Assembly (NCBI GenBank): GCA_032878915.1
Contig: JAVQMG010000087.1
Location: forward strand, 6,742,001-6,806,000
Direction of reading: 5' to 3'
Length of the DNA: 64,000 bases
Source of the DNA: Castanopsis chinensis
Taxonomy: Eukaryota > Streptophyta > Magnoliopsida > Fagales > Fagaceae
This document shows positions 46,830 through 57,527 of the stretch, piece by piece. The notes below the pieces were generated by a model that was not told where the DNA came from, did no database searches, and saw nothing but the letters and a program-made list of their open reading frames with translations. The position numbers and the translations under genes are program-made. Every line of letters begins with the position of its first letter. Position 1 is the stretch's first letter.

Positions 46830-49800
46830 TAAAGATAATTGTGAGCAATATGGATGGCACTCTGGTTGTCACAATAAATAGGAGTAGCAGAGGATGTGGA
46901 CACACTTAAGTCCTTAAAAAGCCATCATAGCCAAAGAGCTCAAATGTGGTATCAGCAAAAGCACGATATTCTGCTTCAGTACTAGAACGGGCCACAAAGG
47001 TTTGTTTCTTACTTCTCCAAGAAATCAAAGAAGAGCCAAGGAAAAAGCAATAACCAGTGGTGGACCTGCGATCAATGGGATCTCCTGCCCAATCAGCATC
47101 AAAGAATGCACCAAGTACAAGAGGAGACTGAGTTACGTAGAAAAGGCCATGGAAGACTTCAAGTATCAAAGAATGCATAAAACAGCAGCATAGTAAATCG
47201 ATCGTGGAGCAGACAGATACTGGCTTACTTGATAAACAGCATAGGAAATGTCTAGACGAGTAACTGTGAGATAAACTAGGCTGCCAACCAATTGTCTATA
47301 AAGAAAAGGATTAGACAATGGTTTCCCCCCTGAAGGAGTCAGATGCACATTAAGTTCAACCGAAGTGTTAACAGTCTTACTATTAGTGAGTCCAGCTCGA
47401 GACAAAAGGTCAGAAGCATACTTGGCTTAGGTAATATAAAGAGCATCTGTGGAATGAGTGATTTCAAGACCCAAGAAATAGCTGGGATGTCCATGATCTT
47501 TCATCTCAAACTACTAACTGAGAAAATCCTTGAGTTCTTGCATGCCATTGAGGTCATTACAAGTTATGATCATATCATCCACATAGAGGAGAAGTAGAAT
47601 GGTGCCTTTATCAATGCGACGAAGAAATAAGGCAGAATCATAAGGACTGACAATGTAACCCAAGTGAAAGATAGTAGATCTGAACTTGGCAAACCAAGCT
47701 CATGGAGCTTGTTTAAGGCCATAAAGTGCACGTTGAAAGCGACAAACCTTGTTAGATTTAACAGAGAGACCAGGAGGAGGTTGCATATAAACTTTTTCAC
47801 TCTAATCCCCATTAAGGAATGCATTTTTAACATCCATCTAAAAAGATCCCATTTACGAGCAGCGACAATAGCCAAAAAGGCACGAACAGATAAGATACGA
47901 GCAACCAGAGCAAATGTCTCTTCATAATCAATCTCATACTCCTGTATAAAACCTTTTGCAACAAGAAGATTCTTATAGCGCTCAATGGACCCATTAGAAC
48001 GAGTCTTGATTTTGTAGATCCACTTACAACCAACTACAGACTGTCTAGGAGGGAGAATAACCAGGTCCCAAGTATGGTTTTTGCTTAATGCATCAAGTTT
48101 CGCTTTTATCACAATCTGCCATAAAGGGTCGGTGGAGGCCCTATGATAGGTGTGAGGCTTGTGGAGTGTAGCAAGGGCAGTGTAACAATGATAGTCAAGT
48201 AGATGTGTAGGAATGGATCTTACCTGGGTAGAGTGACTAGATGGAATGTCTTGTGGAGGATCCTCAGGCAGAGCAGGAGCAGGGGACCCAGGCTCAAGGT
48301 AGGGTAGCTCGCCATCAACCTGTTCATCTTCGACCTATCCAGGAGAAGCATAAAAAATATCTAGAGATTGGATAGAGAAGTCCAAAGGAGGATCAAGAGT
48401 ATCTGTAGAAGGAACATGAGACTCGTCTGGAAAGATTTCTAAAATAGAGAAGGTAGTTAAGGAAGAACGAAAGTGCAAGAGTTCAACAAACAAGTGGTGT
48501 TCCCAAAAGACAACATTACGAGAAACACGAAGACGATGAGAGATAGGATCATAACATCGATACCCCTTTTGAGTCTCACTATAGCCAAGGAAACAACAAA
48601 GTCTAGACCGAGGCTCAAGTTTGTTGTGCTCATGAGGCTGAAGAAGAATGAAACAAGCAAATCCGAATGAGCGAAGGTAATGATAGTCAAGGAGTGACCC
48701 AAAAAGGCGTTTATACAGAGTTTGATTATGGATGACAGTGCTTGGAATGCGATTAATAGCATGAGCAGCATGAAGAGCAGCTTCACCCCAAAATGGGGCG
48801 AGAACTTTGGCAGAAAGAATAAGAGCACGAACAGTGTCAAGAATGTGACGAAGTTTTTGTTTAGCTTGACCATTTTGCTGAGAGGTACCTAGACAAGTTA
48901 GATGACGTACAATGCCATAGGAATGTAACAGAGCTTGAAAAGCTTATTGATTATATTCAAGAACATTATTAGATCGAAAAGTCTTGATACGTTTGGAGAA
49001 TTGTGTTTCAACCATTTTTGCAAAGTTACTATATATTGGTAAAATTTCAGATCGAGATTTCATAGGAAAGATCCAACTATAACGAGAATAATCATCAAGA
49101 AAAACAACAAAATATCGAGACCCACCAATACTAACAACAGAAGAAGGTCTTCAAACATCAAAATGAATTAACTCAAAAATACTATTAGAGATAGAATCAC
49201 TATTATTAAAAGGTAAAGCTGACTGTTTTCCTAACTGGCATGAAGTACAATCAAATTTTTCTTTGAACACAGAACCTAATAGACCCTTAGAAGCTAACTA
49301 TTGTAACCAAGAAGAGGGTGCATGACCAAGACAAGAATGCCAAAGTGCTAGAGAAGGTAAGGAAGAAATCGCAGCAATTGCAGCAGCAATAGAAACTGGA
49401 GCAACAGGTGGAAAGTGTAGATTTCCCACAGGAAATATATGCCCAACTCTAGGACCGGTCCCAAGATCTTATCCCATCCTTGGATCCTGCACAGTACACC
49501 CAAAATAGTAAAAAATAAGGCGATATCCTAGTTCAGCTAATTGTCCCACAGAGAACAAATTATAGGATAGGTCAGGTACACGGAAGACCCCAGGAACAGA
49601 GATGTTGGAGGTTGAAACAGAACCTAGACTATTCCCATGCATGGTGGAGCCATCAGCTATATATATATATATTAAGAACATGTGGTGCAGGGTTAAGTTT
49701 GGAGAATAAGAACGAGTAAGGTGTCATGTGATTGCAACAGACAGAATCAAAAAACCAAGTTTGAGACCTACCAGGTAAAACTGAGAAAGCAATGGAAAGA

Positions 49801-50706
49801 GATGCATTACCAGCCATACGAACGGCCTGAGCTATGATGTCTTGTAGTTCGATGGGTGAAAGGTTGATAATGGATCCAGAAGATTGGGACTCAGCTGAAA
49901 TGGAAGGCATTGGCGAAGTAGCCTTAGTATTAGCCATTGCAACAGTAGATTTGTTGCGACAGTAATAGGTCTCAATAGTGTGGCCATGACGCTTACAATA
50001 GTTGCAAAACTTTTTTTTGGTCTGCTTGCAACGATTGGTAGAGCCAGAGGGATCACCTGATTGCTGAGGTTGCTCTATGGGTGGAGTAGAAGGAGTAATA
50101 GCCAAAACACTAAACTTATTCTAGGCTTAAAGCGTTGCAAGGCGAGCTTCTTCTCTAACTAACTCGTTCAGAGCAGTATCAAAAGAAAGAAGAGGACTGC
50201 AATTAAGAAGCTGGCCTCGAATGGGCTCATAGTCCTTGTGAAGTGACATCAGGAACTCATAGAGACGAAATTCATCTCTAACAGCAGCATATTGTTGAGC
50301 ATCTTTTGTGCATGCCCAGGTTAGATAAAAAAGGTCAATTTGGTCCCAAATGAAGCGAAGCTGATCATAGTAGTCATTGATGGATTACCCTGGTTCTTGC
50401 CTGAGTTGATACAATTCAACCACTAACTGATATTTCATGGATCTGTAAATAGTGGAGTATCTTTTGGCCAATATATCCCATGCTGATTTTGCATCATCAA
50501 AGCTGCTCAACAGATTGGAGACGGAGGAAGGCAGCATCTTCTTCATTTGCCCCATTGACAAGAATAGTGATTGCACCAATACAATAATGCCAGAGCATGC
50601 GACCTTTAAGAAAATTGCGCATAACTTAAGACCAAGATAAGTAATTCTTGTTCCTTTCTAATATAGTATTAGTGGGGTGAGGAAGAAAAATATATTTTTT
50701 ATCCAT
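46830..50706 (-). pseudogene. copia gag-pol polyprotein, decayed
   Basis: Starts at ATG 50704-50706 (MDKKYIFFLPHPTNTILERN). Gag of the UBN2 type runs to about 50100 (SAWDILAKRY, then EFLMSLHKDYEPIRGQL). A CCHC-like knuckle (CNYCKRHGHT) follows near 50000, then the protease-like region near 49740 (WFFDS, with Ser for Asp-Ser-Gly) and the pre-integrase HxxC region (WHSCLGHAP, CTSCQLGKQ, 49220-49350). Next come the integrase core (FVVFLDDYSRY, near 49100) and the reverse transcriptase (TWDLVILPPRQSVVGCKWIY near 48060, with active site YVDDM at 47572-47586). RNase H (ADWAGDPIDRRSTTGYCFF) ends near 46830 at YCDNQSAIHIAHN. At least ten stops or shifts are visible, and the Cys/His spacing of the knuckle is imperfect. 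In life it would be cut into capsid and enzymes. Confidence 0.9.
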
Positions 50707-50773
50707 TTAGAGACATAATATGCAAAAATAGACTGTAAAAATGAAATCTACCCAGTTTCGTAAGGGGAACCTA

Positions 50774-50930
50774 GACTGTAAAAAGTCAACTTTGGGGGAA
50801 AAGTCAACGGTCAAAGTCAATGCTTGGTTAACAGTCAACGGTCCATTGGGTCAACGTTAGAGATGACGTCAGCAAAATGACTGAATGCTGATGTAAGCTA
50901 GGGCTGACATGGCACTAATGACGTCAGCTG
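50774..50930 (-). promoter_or_regulatory. W-box cluster and two TGACGTCA palindromes in the copia leader
   Basis: On the element's sense (minus) strand six TTGAC cores lie within 70 bp (plus-strand GTCAA at 50785, 50803, 50810, 50816, 50834 and 50850). TTGACC/T is the WRKY-factor W-box. Two perfect TGACGTCA palindromes, the bZIP/TGA-type site, lie at 50864-50871 and 50919-50926. Clustering on one strand is what is seen; stress-responsive regulation is inferred. Confidence 0.6.
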
Positions 50931-51297
50931 GAACTCATGACGGCGCGTGTGGTGCGTGGGCTGCAGCACAAAATCTTTGAGCAGCACGTGAGGGCGCGTG
51001 CGGGCTCCAATGGCTTCACGGCTTCCACAACGGTTTAGATCGGTGCAAGACGATCTCAGTGGTACCTACAGAAAACTAATCGGAGTAAGATGCACGGCAG
51101 TGATAAAAAAGGCAGTGGTCTTTGCAGCATGGAACTCCTCAACAGCGGCTGCTACAAGTCCGAAACCAAAAGACGATGTCTAGAAGACGTTGGAGGTTTA
51201 ACGGCGAAAGGCTGCGGCAGCAACTGCGGCGGCAAAAGTGATGTTAAGAATGGAGTAACACCAATAAAAACAAGACTACTAAAAAAATGTTAGAGCA

Positions 51298-51312
51298 GTG
51301 GCTCTGATACTA
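51298..51312 (-). other. copia primer-binding site (initiator tRNA-Met type)
   Basis: The sense strand reads TAGTATCAGAGCCACT directly after the LTR end, matching the usual TGGTATCAGAGC complement of initiator tRNA-Met with one change at the second G. Confidence 0.88.
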
Positions 51313-51507
51313 TGTTAGAAATACTGAATTCAATAGTATTGTATTTCTTACTGAAAGAATATATATGAGTGCCTTTATATAGGAGGCATATGAGTGTAGT
51401 ACAAGGAAATATGAGTGTTGTACAAGTAAAAGTGTAGTATAAGAATGTATGCTATACAAGTAATCTAGTTGGGCTCAAAGCCCAAAACACTATACATGTT
51501 AACAACA
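51313..51507 (-). repeat. 5' LTR of the copia element
   Basis: Plus-strand termini TGTTAGAAAT and AACAACA (or AACA at 51504) give TG...CA ends over about 195 bp. On the sense strand a TATA box (TATATAAAGG) lies inside, about 60 bp from the LTR end, fitting the U3/R boundary. There is no second copy in the window. Confidence 0.85.
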
Positions 51508-51846
51508 GTTTTGGTGTAGAACATCTATTTGTCCTGTGATCCTCTCATGCAATTCTTTATGAGGAAAGCTGAAGGTCCAATGGATATCTTTACTACACCC
51601 CTGGCTCCATAGGTCAATCTAAAAAATTGTCGTTTAGTTTGGTTTTTTTAAGTTACACTTGCTAGGAGTATTATAACTTTTACTTTACCCTTGCTCTATA
51701 ATATGTTGTTGTTGAAGTATGACGAATACATTGTCATGTTTGTAAACACTTTATACTAAATTTTGTACTAATTGTAGAACTTGTTTCATACTATGCTGTA
51801 TGCATGTGATAGTGAGCTTGTAATTTGTTTTCTAATTTTAATGAAA

Positions 51847-51884
<38 letters not shown>
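51847..51884. repeat. (AC)n(AT)n compound microsatellite
   Basis: AC run followed by AT run, just 5' of the reductase exon relic. Confidence 0.95.
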
Positions 51885-51888
51885 GCAG

Positions 51889-52069
51889 GCAATTTTCGGG
51901 TACGGTGTGGCAAAAGTGTTGGATTCTGGACATCCATAATTTAGGGCAGGGTACTTGGTTTGGGGGATCACAGGATGGGAAAAGTACAGTCTAATCACTA
52001 AAACAACTAATACTCTTATTAAAATCCAGCTTACTGATGTACCTCTTTCTTATTATATTGAAATTCTCG
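51889..52069 (+). pseudogene. alkenal reductase exon-2 fragment
   Basis: Reads GYGVAKVLDSGHP, then a stop (TAA) in place of the next residue, then YLVWGITGWEKYSLITKT and LIKIQLTDVPLSYY. This is the second exon of the same 2-alkenal reductase family as 41586-43988, but on the opposite strand. It is preceded by an acceptor-like ATATGCAG, and its 3' donor has changed to ATAAGG. No other exon is found nearby. It resembles the canonical family (VPLSYYTG..) more than the exon at 43373-43542 does at this point, so it derives from a separate paralogue. Confidence 0.85.
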
Positions 52070-52566
52070 ATAAGGTCTATTATTAATGAAACTAAAATTG
52101 ATGTAAGATTTGGAATAAATTGATTGCGGTACACATATAATAATGTGCATGCCCATATATATCATATATTGTTAATTGCTCTAGTTTTATGGTTTGAGAG
52201 AATCTTTATTTAAGAGATGAGACCCCTTAGTGATACTTTTATGAGTTGTGGTATAGTTGTGGTATTTAAACATATTTGGATTTGTGTGGATTGTTTTTAC
52301 AGCACGTAACAGATATGTGATTTAAGTGCTATGTCTAATAGTTTCTAGTGTGTTGTTGGCAATGGAAGTACTTTTGTTCGTGTCCTGGTTAACATAGATA
52401 TTGTTATATCTACAAAGTTCCATGGACAGATGGACCTATATAGGTATGTCCTTGTGTGTAGGGTGCCATTTTAGATATGCTCTTGAGATTGACACATTTT
52501 ATATTAAACCTTTATTAAAAGGTTAAATGCATACAACAAAATGGCCGAAAGAAGGATTTTATTTAC

Positions 52567-53724
52567 GAGTAAAAATGCAAAACTGAGTCTTTAACTTTTA
52601 ACTCGTTTTTATTTTAATCATTTAACGTTTAATTTTGTCATTTCAGTCCTCTAACTTTCAATTTTTATTAATTCGGTACTCCGCTAAACTCAAGTTATGC
52701 CCTACTGTTAGTTGAGCTAAAACAATGTTGTTTGATTTTTTTTTTTTTTTTTAAGCTTCGGAATTAAAAGGAAAAAAAAAACTGATACTAAAAAAAAAAA
52801 AAAACATTTAGGCGTAAGCCCAGGCGAGAGCACTGGAAACTCCCCAAAAACTCTCACCGGGCTCCCTATCTCTCACCCTAAACCCAAGCTTTCTCTCTAA
52901 TCTTTGAAACTCTCTCAAGCCGAGCCTCCATCGGACCTTCCTATATGTGCCTTCGCCGATCTGCTCCAATTTTTCGAAACAGTCGACGCTTCTGGAACCC
53001 CATGATGGGCTCCACGTTCAGCTGGCCTGGATTTGTACGGAATATAAGGTCGATTTGGGTTGTATAAGAACTTTGTGTAGTGAGCTTGAATTCCCGCCGT
53101 GGCTCCACCACGTCGTCGCCGACCACCTTAGCTACCGAAACACCTTCGTCGATAAGAACCTCTGCTTCTGATTCGCAAACGACGCGTACGCTTGCGACGA
53201 CGAGGCTGAAAACGAATCCTTCAAGATCGGTGTTACGATTCTCTCGGAGCAAGTCGGTGTTACGATTTTGGTTTTCCTAAAACAGAACGAAATCCGAATC
53301 CTTCAAGATCTATAACTCTATATCCTTCCTTTCTATATAAACAACAAGGACCTAGGGTCCAAGAGTTTCAAAGATTAGAGAGAAAGCTTGGGCCTAGGGT
53401 GAGAGATAGGCAGCTCGGTGAGAATTTTTGGTGAGTTTCCAGAGCCCTCGCCTGGTCTGAGCTTGGGTTTACGCCTAAATATCTTTTTTTTTTTGCCTTT
53501 TTTTTTTTTAATTTTCTTTTAATTCCGAAATTAAAAAAAAAAAAAAAAAAACCAAAACAACGTCGTTTTAACTCAATTAACGGCAAGATGTAACTTGAGT
53601 TTAACAGAGTATCGAATTGACAACAATTAAAAGTTAAAAGACTGAAATGATAAAATTAAAAGTTAAAAGATTGAAATAAAATAAAAAAACTGAAAGTTAG
53701 AAGGTCAGTTTTACATTTTTAACT
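52567..53724. mobile_element. long-TIR element carrying a gene-like segment (candidate Pack-MULE)
   Basis: Inverted arms 52567-52914 and 53362-53724 (about 350-360 bp each) match along their length, for example 'AACCCAAGCTTTCTCTCTAA' against the inverse of 'TTAGAGAGAAAGCTTGGG', and 'TAAACTCAAGTTA' against 'TAACTTGAGTTTA'. The outermost bases pair as GAGTAAAAATGCAAAACTGA with AAGTTAAAAATGTAAAACTG. Flanks 'TTTTATTTA' and 'ATTTATTTA' could be a 9-bp target duplication with one mismatch, but are low-complexity. Such long terminal inverted repeats around a non-transposase, GC-richer insert define Pack-MULEs (Mutator-like elements with captured host sequence). Confidence 0.7.
52915..53361 (+). pseudogene. 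gene-like segment captured between long inverted repeats
   Basis: The 447-bp interior is clearly more GC-rich than its surroundings. On the plus strand an open frame runs LAWICTEYKVDLGCIRTLCS, then ELEFPPWLHHVVADHLSYRN and TFVDKNLCF to a TGA at 53169. Beyond it the same frame continues FANDAYACDDEAENESFKIG. A minus-strand frame (52941-53252) is also open. I do not recognise the protein. A short direct repeat ('ATCGGTGTTACGATT' and 'GTCGGTGTTACGATT') lies near 53228 and 53252, and a TATATAAAC lies near 53333. The parental gene is not in this window. Confidence 0.45.
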
Positions 53725-53927
53725 TATTTATTTATTTGTTATTAAATAACGCGACTATTAAGTCCAAATCCCAAGCTCAAGAGTCCATGACACAAACTCT
53801 TACCATGGTTGACTTTTGAGAGAAAGATATGGTTTACCAAGTTAAGAGTTGGTCTTTAGCTTGATTGCTCAGAAAAAGGGAGTGTTTCTGCTTTGGCAAG
53901 CTTAAGTATAACTTGGGCCTTTTGATT

Positions 53928-54215
53928 TGGGTTTGACTCAATATGACCCTTCAAACAAAGGTGTATAAAGCCCTTGTTTATTCTTGTAAACACTTAGCTT
54001 GAGAAACAGTATCAAATAGACAGATACACACTTGATGTAGTCACAATGCATAGAAACATCCACTGTAATAAGCAATGGCTCAAATCAGACCCAATTCCTT
54101 GCCAAAACACCGTGCTGAAATTGTTTGAGTAGCCACCAATTTTTTCCCTTATTTGCCGGTTAGATTTTATCCCTCATATTGTTTACTTATATGGACAAGA
54201 ATTCCTTATATAATG
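53928..54215. repeat. direct repeat, paired with 41128-41410
   Basis: Diverged copy of the presumed 3' flank of the reductase pseudogene. No reductase exon adjoins it, and the nearest relic (51889) is in the opposite gene orientation relative to this flank. Confidence 0.75.
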
Positions 54216-54985
54216 TCATTGGGAGCAGGCTTGAGAATTGTAGTTTGACGCTAGTTGGTCCTTAGCTCTTACTGTTTATGTTGGGTTGCCATTAAAATGT
54301 TCAGTTAATAGGTGCTGGTTTTTCTGTTTGCTGTTTTCTAAATGAACAAAAAAAATGCATTGACATTATGGGCCAGTTATGCTGGGCCTTTTCCCATTAT
54401 TTAAGTTGATCTCTTTCCTGCTTCCATGCACTATTATGGGCTATAAACCACTTTAACTATACTTGTATTGTTCATTATATTTTAAATGAGGTCGTAACAT
54501 TTTCTTTTTTGGATAAGGTTGTAACATCCATTTTAACGTTTACCAAAAATAAAACATCCATTTTAATCTTTGAGATAATCTGATGTAATTTTCTTGATAA
54601 AGATTTGGTTTTTTTAGCTAGATATTTGTTGTGATCCTTGGTACTACTTGGTTCAAGTTTGGTGTATACGCACTTCAAACATTTGCAACGTCGTTTGACA
54701 TTTGACACAATTAACCATTGTAGATAAAAGGATCATATTCAACAATTCCAAACTATAAGGTAGAAAATTTTAAATTTAAGCAATCAATGAAAATTAATAA
54801 AGAATCTAAATTTTGAGGAACCAAATTATGGGGATTTTTTAAAAACCAAATATGCGTTAATAAGAAATAAAATTTTAAAAATAAATAAAAGTAATTACAA
54901 GTTGGGAAACAAAGAATAAAACCAAGGGCTTTTTTTTATATAAAAATAAGTTAAAATTATAAATTTGCTTAGAAACTTATTCAAG
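54216..54985. other. intergenic, no gene seen
   Basis: AT-rich with no supported feature. Confidence 0.5.
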
Positions 54986-55127
54986 TGGATGGTGAGCAGG
55001 GATGGTCATACTCGTTGAGTAACAGATATCCAACCCTACCCGATCCAGATATTTCGAGCAATACCCGGTTCTTTATGAGTAGAAGGTAATCGGGTAGAGT
55101 TTGGATATTACCCACTAACCCATTATT

Positions 55128-55129
<2 letters not shown>

Positions 55130-55171
<42 letters not shown>
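55130..55171. repeat. (TC)n microsatellite followed by CATA and TA repeats
   Basis: CT run, then CATA tetranucleotides to about 55194, then a TA run to 55210. Confidence 0.95.
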
Positions 55172-55178
<7 letters not shown>

Positions 55179-55214
55179 TACATACATACATACATATATA
55201 TATATATATTAATA

Positions 55215-55400
55215 GGCAAAACTTAGAAAAAATATAATTAGATTTTACAATTGAAGTTCAATTTTGCACCATGTGTCCTAAATTATTTATTATTAGAAAG
55301 AGTTTCATTTCTTAATTTTGAAGTCAAATGTGGGACCATATCATAAATATCCATCCAAGTGAGTTATTGCATACAAAACTCAAAGAGTATAGAAATAATG
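55215..55400. repeat. direct repeat flanking the caulimovirid-like fragments, left copy
   Basis: About 185 bp matching 57113-57290 in the same orientation: 'TTAGATTTTACAATTGAAGT', 'CTTAAATTATTTATT'-type and 'GAGTTATTG' landmarks. Each copy adjoins a TA run. Confidence 0.8.
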
Positions 55401-55430
55401 GGTAGAAGGTAGTCAGGTAGGGCTTGGATA

Positions 55431-55990
55431 TTACCCATTATATATATATATATATATATAGAACTTCTCTAGGGGTGGTTCTTGATCCATATCTGTTGTA
55501 GGGTTAACTGTTTCATCAATACTTACTTCTTCATCAAAAGGGTTCTTAAATGAGGGACCTTCCTCATTGCCTTGATGAGAAATATTTTCTAACTGTTGGA
55601 CTTTTTGGTTCAAGAGATTATGATCAACTCTAAGAATGGTTAGTTCTTGCTTAAGAGCTCTAATCTCTGATCTGTTTTCCTTAACTTCTTTCTGAAGGTC
55701 GTTGGCTGTAACTTCCTTCTTGGTCTTGGTAAACCTATTGTAGATTTTCTCTAAGTCTACTTTAGGCTGTTGGATCCTTAGTTCAGGTTTGTTGGTTTCC
55801 TTAACTAAGGCTTGATGGAACTGGCTAAGCTTCTTGGCTTTGGTGACTGGGTCATCTATTGCCTCTATTAGGTCTAGAAGAAGCTCTTCTTGTTTGCTCA
55901 GGGTGCTGATAGTTTTGTTTCTACAACAACTATCTTTGCATGGTATGGGTGCATCCGGGCCACTAGAGGTGCTAAAGAATTCTTTAGAGG
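55431..55990 (-). pseudogene. caulimovirid-like coat-region fragment, inverted
   Basis: On the minus strand an open frame runs from about 55990 to the TA run near 55440. It contains a small Cys cluster (PCKDSCCRNKT), then a segment SKQEELLLDLIEAI, then a charged, probably coiled-coil stretch (ELTILRVDHNLLNQ), then an acidic end. The Cys cluster plus 'LSKQEELLLDLIE' is typical of the region after the coat domain in polyproteins of plant pararetroviruses integrated in host genomes. There is no reverse transcriptase. The frame is cut at both ends. It is oriented opposite to the fragment at 56050-57090. Confidence 0.5.
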
Positions 55991-56049
55991 GTTATAAGGA
56001 TGACACCCGTCATATCAGGTTTAGGTCCCCAATAAATCTACACTAGCCC

Positions 56050-57090
56050 ATTAGGCAGCCCCCCATCCTCTTAAGAGAAAAACCTACATCCCAGTGTAGC
56101 ACCTTCAGACCTCGAACACCTTTCCCAAAGTCTAAATGAGATTTAGGACCAAAGCTCCAAGGAGTCAAAACTAGATCCCAGGTTAGCACACCTTGCTACA
56201 CAGCCAGACAAGAATCAGTTGTCGATCAAGAAGAAGACGACAACCAAGAGAAATCCCCCCCATCCCCATCTAGGACTGATATGGAACAGCAACCATTTCA
56301 GTAAGAACCCCAATATCCCATAGATCACCAGCTCATGGTACTCAGGAAACCTTTCACTCCTGATTTTGTAGCCTTAGGCAAAGATTTTGACTCTGAAGAA
56401 AACAGACTCAAAAGAGAAGCCTATAGAGCTAACCACACCAGAGAGCAAAAGAAAGAAGTATTGGATGTTTGGACAGCATTCATGAAAGAGATATCCAGCA
56501 ATGTCCCTTTCTTTGAATACTTCGAAGAACATTTTAAATGGCACAAAAAGACTTGTGCCGTTACTAGGGCATGGACCAAGGAATCTAAGGTAGTTGTCTA
56601 GTCCAGTCATCCATCCCTAGAAGCCATAACCTTTAAGCACCGTGAAAGTGATGTAGTTGCCTCACCTTTCAAGTTTCCTACCAGCGAAAAGAAACCAGTA
56701 AAGAAAGTGATAGAGCAAAACAAATACACCAGCCAGTGTTTAGATGTTATAGGAAAACAACTTGATAGGATAGAAGATAGGATTGAGAACAAGGTCATCC
56801 TCCAGCCAGGAAACCCTAGCAAATCTATCCAATCCCTAAAAAAGCCTCTAGTCAAGCTACCCACAGCTAGGCACACAAGCCTTAGACCTAAGGACAAAAC
56901 GGCCTTAGAAATAGTCACCCAAAAACTAGAAGAACTAGTGAAGAAGGAACCAGTCACCTCTTCCCCAGTCTCGACTAGTAAGAATCCCCAGCTGAGTGTC
57001 TTAGACAACAAACCTAAGGATATGATAGCTTTAGAGATTGTTACCCAAAAGCTTGAGGAACTAGCGAAGCAGAAACCAGCCATCCCTTAT
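56050..57090 (+). pseudogene. caulimovirid-like polyprotein fragment, plus strand
   Basis: The main frame (56335-56601) contains the EQKKEVLDVWTAF and NVPFFEYFEEHF stretches and stops at TAG. The reading continues in another frame from 56707, with NKYTSQCLDVIGKQLDRIED and two copies of the 'ALEIVTQKLEEL' unit (near 56905 and 57030), and runs into a TA repeat. The 'FF.YFE..F' and 'YT...L..IGKQLDRIE' features are those of plant pararetroviral polyproteins ahead of the reverse transcriptase. I see frameshifts and stops, so this is a dead fragment. A gypsy-like retroelement gag is the alternative. Confidence 0.5.
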
Positions 57091-57114
57091 ATATATATAT
57101 ATATATATATATAG
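57088..57114. repeat. (TA)n microsatellite at the fragment border
   Basis: TA run at the 3' end of the plus-strand fragment; a similar run lies at 55439-55460 at the other border. Confidence 0.95.
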
Positions 57115-57290
57115 GTAAAGAGAAAATTCAATTAGATTTTACAATTGAAGTCCAAATTTGCGCCATGTATCTTAAATTATTTATTTTTAGAGAGAGTTTT
57201 GTTTTTTAATTTTAGAGTCAAATGTGAGACTACATTATAAATATATATCCAAATGAGTTATTGAGTACAAAAGTCAAAGAGTCTAAAATT
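57113..57290. repeat. direct repeat flanking the caulimovirid-like fragments, right copy
   Basis: Matches 55215-55400. Presumably the host target region was duplicated, or the viral fragments were inserted into a duplicated host segment. Confidence 0.8.
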
Positions 57291-57527
57291 AATGAATAAA
57301 AAAATGAAAAATTTACATTTTCTACCTAATAATATTCTTACAAGACTTTTTAAAGATTAAAAAAATATATATAGGAATGGCTATCAATAATATTTATATT
57401 ATATATGTAAGAATTATATTATGCATCTTAATGTATATTTTTTAAGTATATCCATGCATATGCATGGATTATAAACTAGTTTAACTAATTACTTCTAACT
57501 TAAACCCAATTTAACCCAATTATTATG

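Larger units (their letters stand above)
46830..51507 (-). mobile_element. Ty1/copia retrotransposon, 3'-truncated
   Basis: On the minus strand the order is LTR (51313-51507), primer-binding site, leader, gag, zinc knuckle, protease region, integrase, reverse transcriptase and RNase H, the copia order. The end of RNase H and the whole 3' LTR are absent; homology stops near 46830, so the element is truncated. Many stops and frameshifts show it is inactive. Its 5' LTR of about 195 bp is short. It lies between the two alkenal reductase sequences. Confidence 0.92.

Noticed and set aside
47002..48033. Plus-strand and alternative minus-strand open frames over the copia region
   Set aside because: They are shadows of the decayed gag-pol frame, which has the recognisable reverse transcriptase and RNase H motifs.
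55431..55470. Repeated Tyr-Ile ends of the virus-like frames read as a protein tail
   Set aside because: They are the flanking (TA)n runs translated, not part of the ancestral protein.
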